Part shown: piece after piece, positions 36,025 to 45,156 of the stretch | How positions within the stretch are numbered: position 1 is the stretch's first letter | How the letters are laid out: the number at the start of each line of letters is the position of its first letter | DNA from: Ahaetulla prasina | Lineage: Eukaryota > Chordata > Lepidosauria > Squamata > Colubridae | Assembly: GCF_028640845.1 (NCBI RefSeq) | Contig: NC_080540.1 | Location: forward strand, 263,781,958-263,845,957 | Direction of reading: 5' to 3' | Length of the DNA stretch: 64,000 nucleotides | Notes under the pieces: generated by a model | The model's input: only the letters and a program-made list of their open reading frames with translations | Database searches by the model: none | What the model was told of the DNA's origin: nothing | Position numbers and translations under genes: made by a program

Positions 36025-37735
36025 TCGTTGCCTGTAGCCAATCTCTAGCCTGAATTATATTTACATTTAACATGTTCAAAGTAATAACTAGGGTAGAAAG
36101 AAGAGCAATGTTTAGCTAAATTTTGATGATTACCCAAATTTAAACCGTGTATATTTCTGAATTTTCAAATAAGTCAAAATTTGGATTTAAATCATTTTAC
36201 TTCAACAGATTTCATCAAAATTAAACATATCCGTGTTCAAATAGCTTAACTTATTAAGTCAAATAACTTAAAATGCAATATACTGTCCTTCCAAACTGCA
36301 ATATTTGTGTCTTTTAAGATTATTAAGGCAACAATTTAAGAATTTAGAAGAAACATATTTGTTTAAGAATTACATTAGTACTGTAACACTTGTTTCTTTT
36401 AAGAATCCCATTCAAATTCAAAGCTCTAAAAGGGAAAAAAAGCATTGCATGCATGAAACATGTTCTCATCCTTGTTATTTCATAATGGATCTTTTATCAG
36501 GTATTATACAGATATTTCAAAATTACAACAGTAAAGACTGTTTCCTACTTAAAACCTGGTTTGAACATTTGTTACATTATGGTTTAGAAGCCTTATTCTC
36601 TGGCAAGTTTCTGGATAGGTTACTGTGACATTCTTATAAAAACCTATAGAACAAATGCTATCAAAAGAGTCATAGAATTCTGTTTAGTTTAAAAAGTGCG
36701 TTGCAAGAAGATCAAAACTATATTTCAAAGTAGATTTCCTTAAACAAGTGAAGCTTCCTCCTGAAAAATGTACAAAGGATTGCAGTCTAACAATCAAACC
36801 CTGACTTTCCATAAGTTTCTATCTTATGGAAAATATGATGCGACTGCAGCTCACAGAATTTTATAGACAGTCAGATTGGAAGAAAAGCTGATGTTCTGAC
36901 TCATGATTTTTCAAACCAGTCTCTTTTAGTCCTGGCATTCTACTGCTAGTAGGAAGGTAATAACTGGTGGATTGAGAGAGACAAAGATTACTAAAACTAT
37001 TATTAACATTTGTATGATTGATTATGATATCAGCTCCCATCTAAATGCCCCACCCCCAGTTCTGGAAGAGCAGCATAAAGAATTTCTTAGCCTTCTTTTC
37101 TTAAAAAAGAATCTTGTATTAAAGTATTTGCGCTAAACTATCACATGAACGTGTTTCTCTCTGTGTGTGTGTATTGGAAGAGAAATCATAAATTCTCCAA
37201 AGGAAATAACTGCAGCAAATTACAAAAGGGGAACCCAAGAAAGTCTTTCAAAGCACAAAACTGAATCATATTAGTTCAATACCTACTGGCAAAACACAAT
37301 TTTTGAAATAGTACCTGAAGAGTTGCTGCAAACAAAGGGCACTTACATATTCAAACCTTACAGCATTTAGAGGTTTAAAAAATCTGCACCATAAATTGAG
37401 CTTGAAAACAACCAACCAATGAGTATTATTTTACTAAGTTGGGGTAATTTTTAGTTGTAAAATCTGGAAGAAAGACAGCATGCATTATCTCAAGAAAAGT
37501 ACTGATGTCCAGAAACATTACTGGGCTATGTTCATAGTTGCTGGTTATAGCAGTATGTTTAGTCCCAGCCCTGTGCACATGCAGGTAATGGAAGTGAAAT
37601 TCCAACCACATTGCTGCAATTGCCTTGAGTTTTAATTCCTCCCCTGAGGATGCTGCTAGCATCATTCCTTTCTATTTCTTTGCTATTTCAACTGCACTCC
37701 TATCTTCTCTAACATATAACTTTCCCATACATTCT
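36025..37735. other. AT-rich unique DNA, no gene seen
   Basis: A 107-codon frame at 36,305-36,628 shows no domain or motif. No repeat family recognised. Confidence 0.4.
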
Positions 37736-37737
37736 TT

Positions 37738-37799
37738 TATATGTATATCTATATGTGTATGTGTATATGTATATGCATATGTACATGTACATGCATATA
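37738..37799 (+). repeat. imperfect (TATG)n low-complexity tract
   Basis: TATGTATATCTATATGTGTA and further degenerate units running into the SINE. Confidence 0.75.
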
Positions 37800-38038
37800 T
37801 AGCAATAGCACTTACACTTATATACTGCTACACAGTGCTATACAAACCTCTCTAAGCGGTTTACAGAGTCAGCCTATTGCCCCCAACAATCTAGGTCCTC
37901 ATTTTGCCCACCTCAGAAGGATGGAAGGCTGAGTCAACTTTGAGCCTCGTGACATTCGAACTGCCAAATTGCAGCCATCTGGCAGTCAGCAGAAGTAGCC
38001 TGCAGTACTGCATTCTAACCACTGTGCCACCAAAGCTC
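37800..38038 (-). mobile_element. tRNA-derived SINE
   Basis: Minus-strand copy of the family at 26,917-27,126. It begins (as + strand) AGCAATAGCACTTACACTTA and contains TTGCCCCCAACAATCTAGGT. It ends CCACTGTGCCACCAAAGCTC, the reverse of the tRNA-like A-box head. Confidence 0.8.
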
Positions 38039-39255
38039 ATATGTATATGTATTATTAAAGGGTATTTTTCTTAACAAAATACAAACAGAAATAAAGACAA
38101 TGGAAAACTGGGAAAGGAAAGGGAATAGAGGGGATGAAGTAAGGGAAGGGAGAAAAAAAGAAAAAAGAAGAAACAGCAATTTCTGACTTTTTTCAGCACA
38201 GTTGATAATACTATTAACAATTGGTTTTAGTTATTAACCAATAGCCATTTCTATAACAATAATCTGTGTAATTGTCAAAATTCAAAGTCAAAGTTTCATT
38301 TTTTTTTGTCTTTCACACAGAAACTCCAGAAGTGGTTTCCAAATAAAATCTTCTTATATTTTCTCAAACATTAGTTCATGGGTTTGAAAGCAGGTCAGTT
38401 TATTTTATTTAGTGAAAATATATATTCTTGATTTCCATCTTATATTTGGTATCCCTTAGGCTCAGGAACTTCCTACTCCAGATTAATTTAATAAAAATAA
38501 CAAACATAAGTTGACATAAATCTATGATAGTCACACCATACTATCTATAAGCAGGGCAAAAAAAGCACATATGCTCAATGCATTATTTAAAGCCTTTTTC
38601 AATTGTGACAAGAATCACAAAACCAGTATTATACTGCATTTTATACATTCTTAACGATCAAAGAAGCAGTAAAAGGTGATCCAAATTTACAACCCTGAAT
38701 ATTATAAATCATCTGAAATATCACTTTGATATCTGCATCCATATTCAGCAAAATGAAGATTTTAATGTATAGCTATTTAGAGGTTGCATATGTCTTTCAC
38801 TGCAGCCTTATACCTTAATAAATGCACACCAATATCCATAATATTTTACCCCATTCTTATTTAAAGAAGTGAGTTCCAGTTCAACCTAAGGATGCCATAC
38901 GGATGCATTCAGTTATGAATTGCATACTTGTTCACACAATATTTCAATACAGCCCCTCCCCAGTTATGTTTCGGGTGATACCGAATAGTGTTCAGCTGTT
39001 TGTTGCTGACAGTGAGAAGATGTATTCCTTATCCTAGACCAGAAATATGTACAGCTAGATCAAAAATATTGTGAGCCTTTCCAGATCCATAAAAATTGAG
39101 ACTTACATGTTGCAAAACTGAAGAAAATGACTTTTTAGTGACACTGTTGTTATAGTTAAGCAAAAAGAACAATGCTCATGTTTTAAGTTGTTTGAAAAAT
39201 ATGAGCAGAAAAGTCAAAGTACTTGTAAAAAATAGAGGAAGGGGGAAGTTTACTG
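38039..39255. other. mostly unique DNA with a purine-rich tract
   Basis: A long purine-rich stretch (about 38,105-38,175, GGGAAAGGAAAGGGAATAGA...) could belong to a LINE 3' UTR but is not assignable. No gene recognised. Confidence 0.35.
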
Positions 39256-39257
39256 TA

Positions 39258-39331
39258 AAGTAGAATAGAATAGAATAGAATAGAATAGAATAGAATAGAA
39301 TAGAATAGAATAGAATAGAATAGAATAGAAT
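39258..39331 (+). repeat. (TAGAA)n microsatellite
   Basis: About fourteen perfect AATAG/TAGAA units directly beyond the CR1 3' end. Only three or four such units sit at the equivalent place at 25,883. Confidence 0.95.
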
Positions 39332-39545
39332 TTTTTATTGGCCAAGTCTGATTGGACACACAAAGAATTTGTCTTGGTGCATATGCTGACAGTGTACATA
39401 AAAGAAAACATAAGTTCATCAAGAATCATAAGGTACAACACTTAATGATAGTCATAGGGTACAAATAAGCAATCAGGAAACAATATCAATGTAAACCATA
39501 AGGATACAAGCAACAAAGTTACAGTCATACAGTCATAAGTGGAAG
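39258..39545 (-). mobile_element. snake CR1-L3-type LINE 3' end with long AATAG array
   Basis: The 3' UTR in reverse: TTTTTTATTGGCCAAGTCTG, ACACACAAAGAATTTGTCTT, GCATATGCTGACAGTGTACA, then about 140 bases of UTR to about 39,545. The AATAG array lies exactly at the LINE's 3' terminus. Confidence 0.85.
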
Positions 39546-39548
39546 GAA

Positions 39549-39824
39549 ATGGCTGGTAAAGTATATGCAGAAAATGTTGTGTCTGCGGGCCCTGAGCTTG
39601 GCTTCCTGGCAGAGAGTGACTCAGAGAGTGAGGTGGAAGAGCTGACAGGGCTTCCCTCTGCAGAAACTTCCTCTTTGGCTCCACTCCAGATTCCAGAGAA
39701 AGGCCAGGTGGAGGAGGAGGAGCTGACACGGCCTATTTCCCCTGACACCTCCTTCCCCCTGGCAACGCCGCAAGAGCCAACTGAGGAGGATCAATCGTGG
39801 CTAGATGCAAGGCAGCAATGCTGA
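39549..39824 (+). pseudogene. open frame at the start of the LTR
   Basis: 91 codons, acidic and proline/serine-rich (SDSESEVEELTGLP, GQVEEEELTRPISPDTSFP, DQSWLDAR). It begins before the LTR boundary and stops at 39,824. The similarity of spacing to the frame in the other LTR suggests shared coding descent. Function unknown. Confidence 0.4.
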
Positions 39825-40180
39825 GTAAAGCGTGTGCAGCCAAAGAAAGGAATGGACCAGCCCAGGGAGTGCTGAGTCACGGAGCCACACCCCACAGGGT
39901 ATAAAAGTGGGTGGAGCTGCCTTTGGGCTCCGTGACGGACAAAAAACTGACTTTTGGAAACTTCGGCTGCTTTACTGCGAGATTCAGGAATTGGCTTTTC
40001 GGACTTCTGTTTACTTCTGAACTCTGGGTTGCTCCAGCAACAGACCGCAGTAGCATTGAAGAGATAAGGACAACTTGGCAGGCAATTGCAGGTTCGTTGC
40101 TAGAGCTGATATCTGTAGCAAGAATAAATTGCTGGCAAATACAGTCAGCACGTGTGTCTTCTGGGCGGTGGGGCAGAACA
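39575..40180 (+). mobile_element. solo LTR, Gypsy-like
   Basis: Begins TGTTGTGTCTGCGGGCCCTG and ends GGTGGGGCAGAACA (TG...CA). TATAAAAG at 39,900-39,907 and AATAAA at 40,123-40,128 are correctly ordered promoter and polyadenylation signals. No gag or pol lies beside it. Its 5' half resembles the LTR at 27,978-28,494 in start and in encoded peptide. Confidence 0.65.
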
Positions 40181-40344
40181 GGAAAGGATAAAAAACAGAA
40201 AAATATAGTTCAATTTCTATGATCTGATATATTTTAATATAAAGTATTATATAAAGTATAGAGTTTATCCTTAAAATTCTCGTACTTTTTTTTTTCCTTC
40301 TTTGGATATTGAGATTTGGATATTCATTGGATAAAAACCAGTTT

Positions 40345-40561
40345 GAACTTGTGGATAAGATGCTGACCTAGAAACCAGAAGACTATGAGTTCTAATCCCG
40401 CTTTAAGGCATGAAAGCCATCTGGGTGACTTTGGGCCAGTCACTCTCTCTCAACCCAACTCAACTCACAGGGTTTTGTTGCAGAGAAATAGGAGGAGAAA
40501 GAGAATTGTGTGTAAGTTATTTATAAAAATAATAAAGGCATGATAGAAATAAATAAAATAT
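40345..40561 (+). mobile_element. tRNA-derived CORE/MIR-like SINE
   Basis: TGGATAAGATGCTGACC (A-box-like, about 40,352) and GAGTTCTAATCCCG (B-box-like, 40,388-40,400) form a tRNA-like head. GGTGACTTTGGGCCAGTCAC and CTCACAGGGTTTTGTTG form a MIR-like core. The end is AAAAATAATAAAGGCATGAT followed by an AAATA-rich tail. Confidence 0.7.
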
Positions 40562-40742
40562 TATTTAATGCTTCATTTATTTTCACAAAATGCCGTTCTT
40601 TCTTCTGACAAACAATCCACTTTCTCTTTTAAAATGAGAAATGGGAAATCAATGTAGCTCTCATGTTAAAATCTCCTCTAACTAGCCCAACATAAAGGTT
40701 GAGAACATTTACTCTTCAATTTACTCTTCAATTAATAGTTAT

Positions 40743-41456
40743 TGGGCGCTATCTAACAAAATGAAATTCAACAGTGAAAAAAGTAAGGTTCTACATTTAG
40801 GCCAAAAAAACAAAATGCACCAGTACCGTATATGTGGTACCTTGCTCAATAGTAGTACCTGTGAGAGGGATCTTGGAGTCCTAGTGGACAACCATTTAGA
40901 TATGAGCCAGCAGTGTGCAGCAGCTGCCAAAAAAGCCAACACAGTTCTGGGCTGCATAAACAGAGGGATAGAATCAAGATCACGTGAAATGTTAATACTT
41001 TATAATGCCTTGGTAAGGCCACACTTGGAATATTGCATTCAGTTTTGGTCGCCACGATGTAAAAAGGATGTTGAGACTCTAGAAAGAGTGCAGAGAAGAG
41101 CAACAAAGATGATTAGGGGACTGGAGGCTAAAACATATGAAGAACAGTTGCAGGAACTGGGTATGTCTAGTTTAATGAAAAGAAGGACTAGGGGAGACAT
41201 GATAGCAGTGTTCCAATATCTCAGGGGTTGCCACAAAGAAGAGGGAGTCAAACTATTCTCCAATGCACCTGAGGGTAGAACAAGAAGCAATGGGTGGAAA
41301 CTAATCAAGGAGAGAAGCAACCTAGAACTAAGGAGAAATTTCCTGACAGTTAGAGCAATTAATCAGTGGAACAACTTGCCTGCAGAAGTTGTAAATGCTC
41401 CAACACTGGAAATTTTTAAGAAAATGTTGGATAGCCATTTGTCTGAAATGGTGTAG
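40743..41456 (+). pseudogene. CR1 ORF2 C-terminal fragment, uninterrupted
   Basis: About 237 codons without a stop. Motifs in order: [101 protein letters not shown] and [20 protein letters not shown]. This is the thumb and C-terminal region of CR1 reverse transcriptase. The catalytic YADD part and the endonuclease are missing. Being open from truncation point to natural stop implies a fairly young insertion. The ATG at 40,761 is internal. Confidence 0.9.
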
Positions 41457-41516
41457 GGTTTCCTGCCTGGGCAGGGGGGTGGATTAGAAGACCTCCAAGG
41501 TCCCTTCCAACTCTGA

Positions 41517-41586
<70 letters not shown>
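41517..41586 (+). repeat. (ATT)n microsatellite at CR1 tail
   Basis: About 23 perfect TTA units start immediately at the CR1 3' terminus (AACTCTGATATT). The isoleucine run in the minus-strand frame comes from it. Confidence 0.95.
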
Positions 41587-41587
<1 letters not shown>

Positions 41588-41590
41588 CAT

Positions 41591-42221
41591 TCAAAATTAT
41601 GTTTTCATATATTATATTGTACAAAATATAAATATGATCATAACCACATACTCTTATGTGTGTGGGTGGGCTTTGCATTCAGTAAACACCCACCCATGCA
41701 CATAGAGTATATGGTTATGACCACAGAGTTCACTGAACTTAGAAATTAACCAAGAATCAGCTCATACTTTTGTTACCATTTTGCTCAGACTCTTTGTAAA
41801 GCCTGTTCCATGCTCAACACTTTCTAATACTGACAGTAGATACTATCAGAGCCTGATCACTGAGGTACAGTATCCAGGAACAGTGTAGCTGACATACCGA
41901 CTTGTCAATAGGTACCAGAGAGAACATCTGTAACCTCAATAATAAAACATCTTTAAACTAAAAACATTGTTCCTTTGGGAGTATGAAGAAATTGTTGAAT
42001 GTCATTACTTAGATAAGCTTCTTCCAAACATTACGTCCATTTTATCTGGATTAAGTTTCAGTTTATTTGTCTTCATTCATACTGTTCATATAGCCAGGCT
42101 TCTTCCAGGCTGGATCTAAGGAAAATATACCATCTTGATTAAAATGGAAAGTATCGTATGCTATATGACCTTATTTTATAAGTCATCTGAGGAAGCTATT
42201 GGGTAACAGGCTGTACAAAAC
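41591..42221. other. unique DNA, no gene seen
   Basis: No repeat family or coding motif recognised. Confidence 0.4.
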
Positions 42222-42229
42222 ATTCAGAT

Positions 42230-42428
42230 CAGATCCCCCCGGTTCTATCCGGCTCACTGAACAGGTAGCACCGGGAGTTTCTGCCCACCCACCGGGATGT
42301 CATTACGTCCCTTTTTTTACCATCTGCGCATGCGCAAAAGTTTCTGCGCATATGCAGAAGAGGTGCGCGCATGTGTAGAGCGCTCCCATTCCTGAACCGG
42401 TAGAAAAGGTAAGTGGATTTCATCACCG
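42230..42428 (+). mobile_element. hAT-type MITE with 8-bp target duplication
   Basis: ATTCAGAT flanks it at 42,222-42,229 and 42,429-42,436. The element begins CAGATCCCCCCGGTTCTATC and ends AAGTGGATTTCATCACCG. Inside are CTGCGCATGCGCAA and CCTGAACCGGTAG, shared with the element at 47,743. The terminal repeats have degenerated, but the duplication is perfect. Confidence 0.7.
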
Positions 42429-42459
42429 ATTCAGATGTTTCTTGAACAATTATAAAACA

Positions 42460-42660
42460 GTCTCAAAGGTGCTTTTTTCAAAAGGCAACTGGACTGTTTT
42501 TTCCTTGGGGAAAGAAAAACAGATTTTGCTCCTCATCCAGAACCGATGAAGCTTTCTGGATGAGAAGCGAAATGTCGTCTTCTTCCTCAAGGAAAAAAGC
42601 ACCTTTGAGACAACTATGACCTGGATGACTGAGAATCTCCAAAGACAATTAAAGCAGCCA
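42460..42660 (+). mobile_element. Penelope-like element end with hammerhead-like motif
   Basis: Outer 20-bp perfect inverted arms (42,460-42,479 and 42,592-42,611) and inner 11-bp arms (42,532-42,542 and 42,554-42,564). Within them CCGATGA (42,543-42,549), a GCTT/AAGC stem and GAAAT (42,569-42,573) follow the order of a hammerhead ribozyme core (CTGATGA, stem II, GAAAC). Downstream ACTATGACCTGGATGACTGA belongs to a vertebrate repeat I associate with Penelope-like elements. Two core bases differ from consensus, so it is probably inactive. Confidence 0.5.
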
Positions 42661-43020
42661 CATCCTCCAAAAGGCTTGATGTGATTCTTTCAAGGCTTTC
42701 CTTTGTCATCTGTTAATGTGCCAACAACAATTCTATGGAAATATGAGTAAAGTTCTGTTATGGCACACACACCTGTGGGCTACTGGGAAAAGTCTCTGAA
42801 GCAGTAATTCATTGTACATTCCAGGGGTGCGGCTGCTTTAATGCCTTAATGCTTTGCTTGTACAAATGTGTTTTGCACCATTCCCTCCTGAATGCTCTGT
42901 ACAATATTGTGGAATATATTGATTACATAATATCAGATTTTGGCTGGTTTTGTTTCTCTTTTGGATACAAGAATTTGCATTACCCTGGGAACAGGATAGT
43001 TGAGAAAGGTTTTTTTTGTT
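42661..43020. other. unique DNA, no gene seen
   Basis: No repeat family or coding motif recognised. Confidence 0.35.
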
Positions 43021-43021
43021 T

Positions 43022-43271
43022 TGTTTACATTTATACCCCGCCCTTCTCCGAAGACTCAGGGCGGCTTACAATGTATAAGGCAATAGTCTCATTCTATTTG
43101 TATATTTATATACAAAGTCAACTTATTGCCCCCCCAACAATCTGGGTCCTCATTTTACCTACCTTATAAAGGGTGGAAGGCTGAGTCAACCTTGGACCAG
43201 GCTCGAACCTGCAGTAATTGCAGGCTCTGTGTTCTAATAACAGGCTTCTCTACTGCCTGAGCTATCCCAGG
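43022..43271 (-). mobile_element. tRNA-derived SINE with L2-like 3' stem-loop
   Basis: The left end (its 3' end) reads TTTACATTTATACCCCGCCC, TTCTCCGAAGACTCAGGGCG, the same stem-loop as the L2-like LINE at 58,808-58,855. The body contains ATTGCCCCCCCAACAATCTG and ends in a tRNA-like head (CTGCCTGAGCTATCCCAGG). It is nearly identical along its middle to 56,732-56,981. Confidence 0.8.
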
Positions 43272-43339
43272 TTGAAGGAAACAATAGGAGAGATGTGTTT
43301 TTGTAGGTTTTTCTTCTGTCAAACTCATCTTAACTAGAG

Positions 43340-43545
43340 TTTATTTTATTTTTATTTTATTTATTTTGTCACACAGTATATATAAGCATAAGCATGAAAT
43401 AACTATACAATATATAAGCATATATATAAGTATGAGTATGTAATAACTATATTAATTGGATATAACGAAAGGAAACAATAGGACAGGAACGGTAGACACG
43501 CTTGTGCTCTTATGCACGCCCCTTACAGACTCGATGACTCCACTA
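43340..43545 (-). mobile_element. LINE 3' UTR (same family as 25,983-26,432)
   Basis: In reverse it reads AAGGGGCGTGCATAAGAG, TGTCTACCGTTCCTGTCCTA, TTGTTTCC...ATATATAAG and TGTGTGACAAAATAAATAA. There is no coding part. It confirms the 3' UTR boundaries of the + strand copy. Confidence 0.75.
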
Positions 43546-43858
43546 ATGCTCTTGAATGAAACTTATATTTTTTCTTGGCTTTGGTTTATTTATCTATAAA
43601 TATATTTTATCTATCCTAATTTCATGATTCAGGATTGTTTGTTGCCTTTTTATCTATAAAAGAACATTGTAATTTTTGCCATGAGAAAATTTCTGAGAAG
43701 TGAATACTTTATTTGGGTTTGAGCAGCAAGTTGACCACCTATAAATGTAATAGTATAACCTCAGTTCATTTGTTATTGAATTCAGAGTTAAAATGACAAA
43801 TAAAATAAAATAAAAAACAGTTATGAGATTGTTCCATATCTGTTAGACGTTATTGAAT
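43546..43858. other. AT-rich unique DNA, no gene seen
   Basis: No repeat family or coding motif recognised. Confidence 0.35.
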
Positions 43859-43865
43859 AGAATCA

Positions 43866-43951
43866 GATTTTATTTTATTTTATTTTATTTTATTTTATTT
43901 TATTTTATTTTATTTTATTTTATTTTATTTTATTTTATTTTATTTTATTTA
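43866..43951 (+). repeat. (TTTTA)n microsatellite at LINE 3' end
   Basis: About seventeen perfect TTTTA units directly outside the L2-like 3' terminus. Confidence 0.95.
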
Positions 43952-44378
43952 TTCATATTTTTATACCGCCCTATCTCCCTAGGGACTCAGGCCGGTTCAC
44001 AACCAGATAAAAACATACATATAAATACAAATAAAACATCCATTAAAAAACTTATTATAATTGGCCGAATAATTAAAATAATGATAAAAATAATAAAATC
44101 CCCATTAAAACCAATTTGAATTTAAAATCTAGTCCAGTCCTGCACAAATAAATAGATGTGTCTTAAGCTCGCGGCGAAAGGTTCGGAGGTCGGGAAGTTG
44201 GCGAAGTCCTGGGGGAAGCTCGTTCCAAAGGGTGGGGGCCCCCACAGAGAAGGCCCTTCCCCTGGGTGTCGCCAGCCGGCACTGTCTGGCCGACGGCACC
44301 CTGAGGAGTCCCTCTCTGTGAGAGCGCACGGGTCGGTGAGAGGTATTCGGTAGCAGCAGACGGTCCCGTAAGTATATG
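43866..44378 (-). mobile_element. 5'-truncated L2-like LINE
   Basis: The 3' end is at the left: a TTTTA array, TTTTTATACCGCCCTATCTC, the UTR, then the last about 80 codons of the reverse-transcriptase ORF. It is truncated at about 44,378. It is the same family as 58,800-60,545, with clear differences in the UTR and several codons, so it is an independent insertion. Confidence 0.85.
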
Positions 44379-44400
44379 TAACTAGCATAAAATGTATTAA
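44129..44400 (-). pseudogene. C-terminal end of L2-like reverse-transcriptase ORF
   Basis: Reads DRLLLPNTSHRPVRSHREGL, LRVPSARQCRLATPRGRAFS, VGAPTLWNELPPGLRQLPDL and RTFRRELKTHLFICAGLD. It matches the C-terminus of the frame at 58,974-59,999 with few differences. It has no catalytic motif. The codons before DRLLL are flanking DNA. Confidence 0.85.
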
Positions 44401-44783
44401 AGAAAACAAACATAAACAAATGTTTTGTTATAATCAAAAGCAGGTTAGCTGCATAAACTTTGCTATTCTCTATACAAAAATCTATGTACTTACTAATATT
44501 TCAGTTTGATGTTTACTTTTATTTTGTTGTAATTGAATGTAAGGAGATTTTGTTATAGAGGTTTTTGAACAGATGAAGGTGAAATGGGAATGCTCAGCAT
44601 TATTTTGATTTAAATATATAAAAGAGATACTTCTGGTGATATGGCAACACAGGCAGCTGCACATATGTGAGCACTATTTGATAATTATGAATTTATACCA
44701 TAAATATTGGGTAGGGGGAAAAAACACAACCCTCCCGCTCTTTCTTCTAAATAATCACAAGTTGCAAAAGTAATTTTTTTTCA
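44379..44783. other. AT-rich unique DNA, no gene seen
   Basis: No repeat family or coding motif recognised. Confidence 0.35.
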
Positions 44784-44786
44784 ATA

Positions 44787-45154
44787 CAGGTAGTCCTCAA
44801 CTTACAACAGTTTGTTTAGTGACCGTTCACACTTACAACAGCATCAAAAAAGTGACTTATGACCATAGTTCATACTTACGACTGCTGCAGCATCCCCATG
44901 AACATGTAATTAAAATTTAGACACTTGGCAACTGACTCATATTTATGTCGGTTGTAATCCCAGGGTTATATGATCAATTTTTGTGACCTTCTGACAAGCA
45001 AAGTCAATGGAGAAGCCAGATTCCATTAACAACCATGTTAAAACTAAAAACTAATGGGATTCACTTAATATTGGTGGCAAGACTCACTTAAGAACTGTGT
45101 CACTTATCAATGGAAATTTGGGGCTCAATGGTGATTGTAAGTCAAGCCTACCTG
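44787..45154 (+). mobile_element. complete mariner-like MITE
   Basis: Begins CAGGTAGTCCTCAACTTACA and ends ATTGTAAGTCAAGCCTACCTG, imperfect terminal inverted repeats of about 22 bp, with TA on both sides (44,785-44,786 and 45,155-45,156). It is 368 bp long with no coding capacity. Interior phrases such as GACCTTCTGACAAGCAAAGT and GGCAACTGACTCATATTTAT are shared in part with 34,710-36,022. Confidence 0.8.
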
Positions 45155-45156
45155 TA

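Larger units (their letters stand above)
40736..41590 (+). mobile_element. 5'-truncated CR1 LINE with ATT tail
   Basis: Contains the C-terminal part of CR1 ORF2, then a CR1 3' UTR (GTGTAGGGTTTCCTGCCTGG, AGAAGACCTCCAAGGTCCCT, TCCAACTCTGATATT). A (ATT)n array follows at the tail. The 5' end is cut within the reverse transcriptase. Confidence 0.9.

Noticed and set aside
36305..36628. 107-codon frame
   Set aside because: No domain or composition bias that supports coding.
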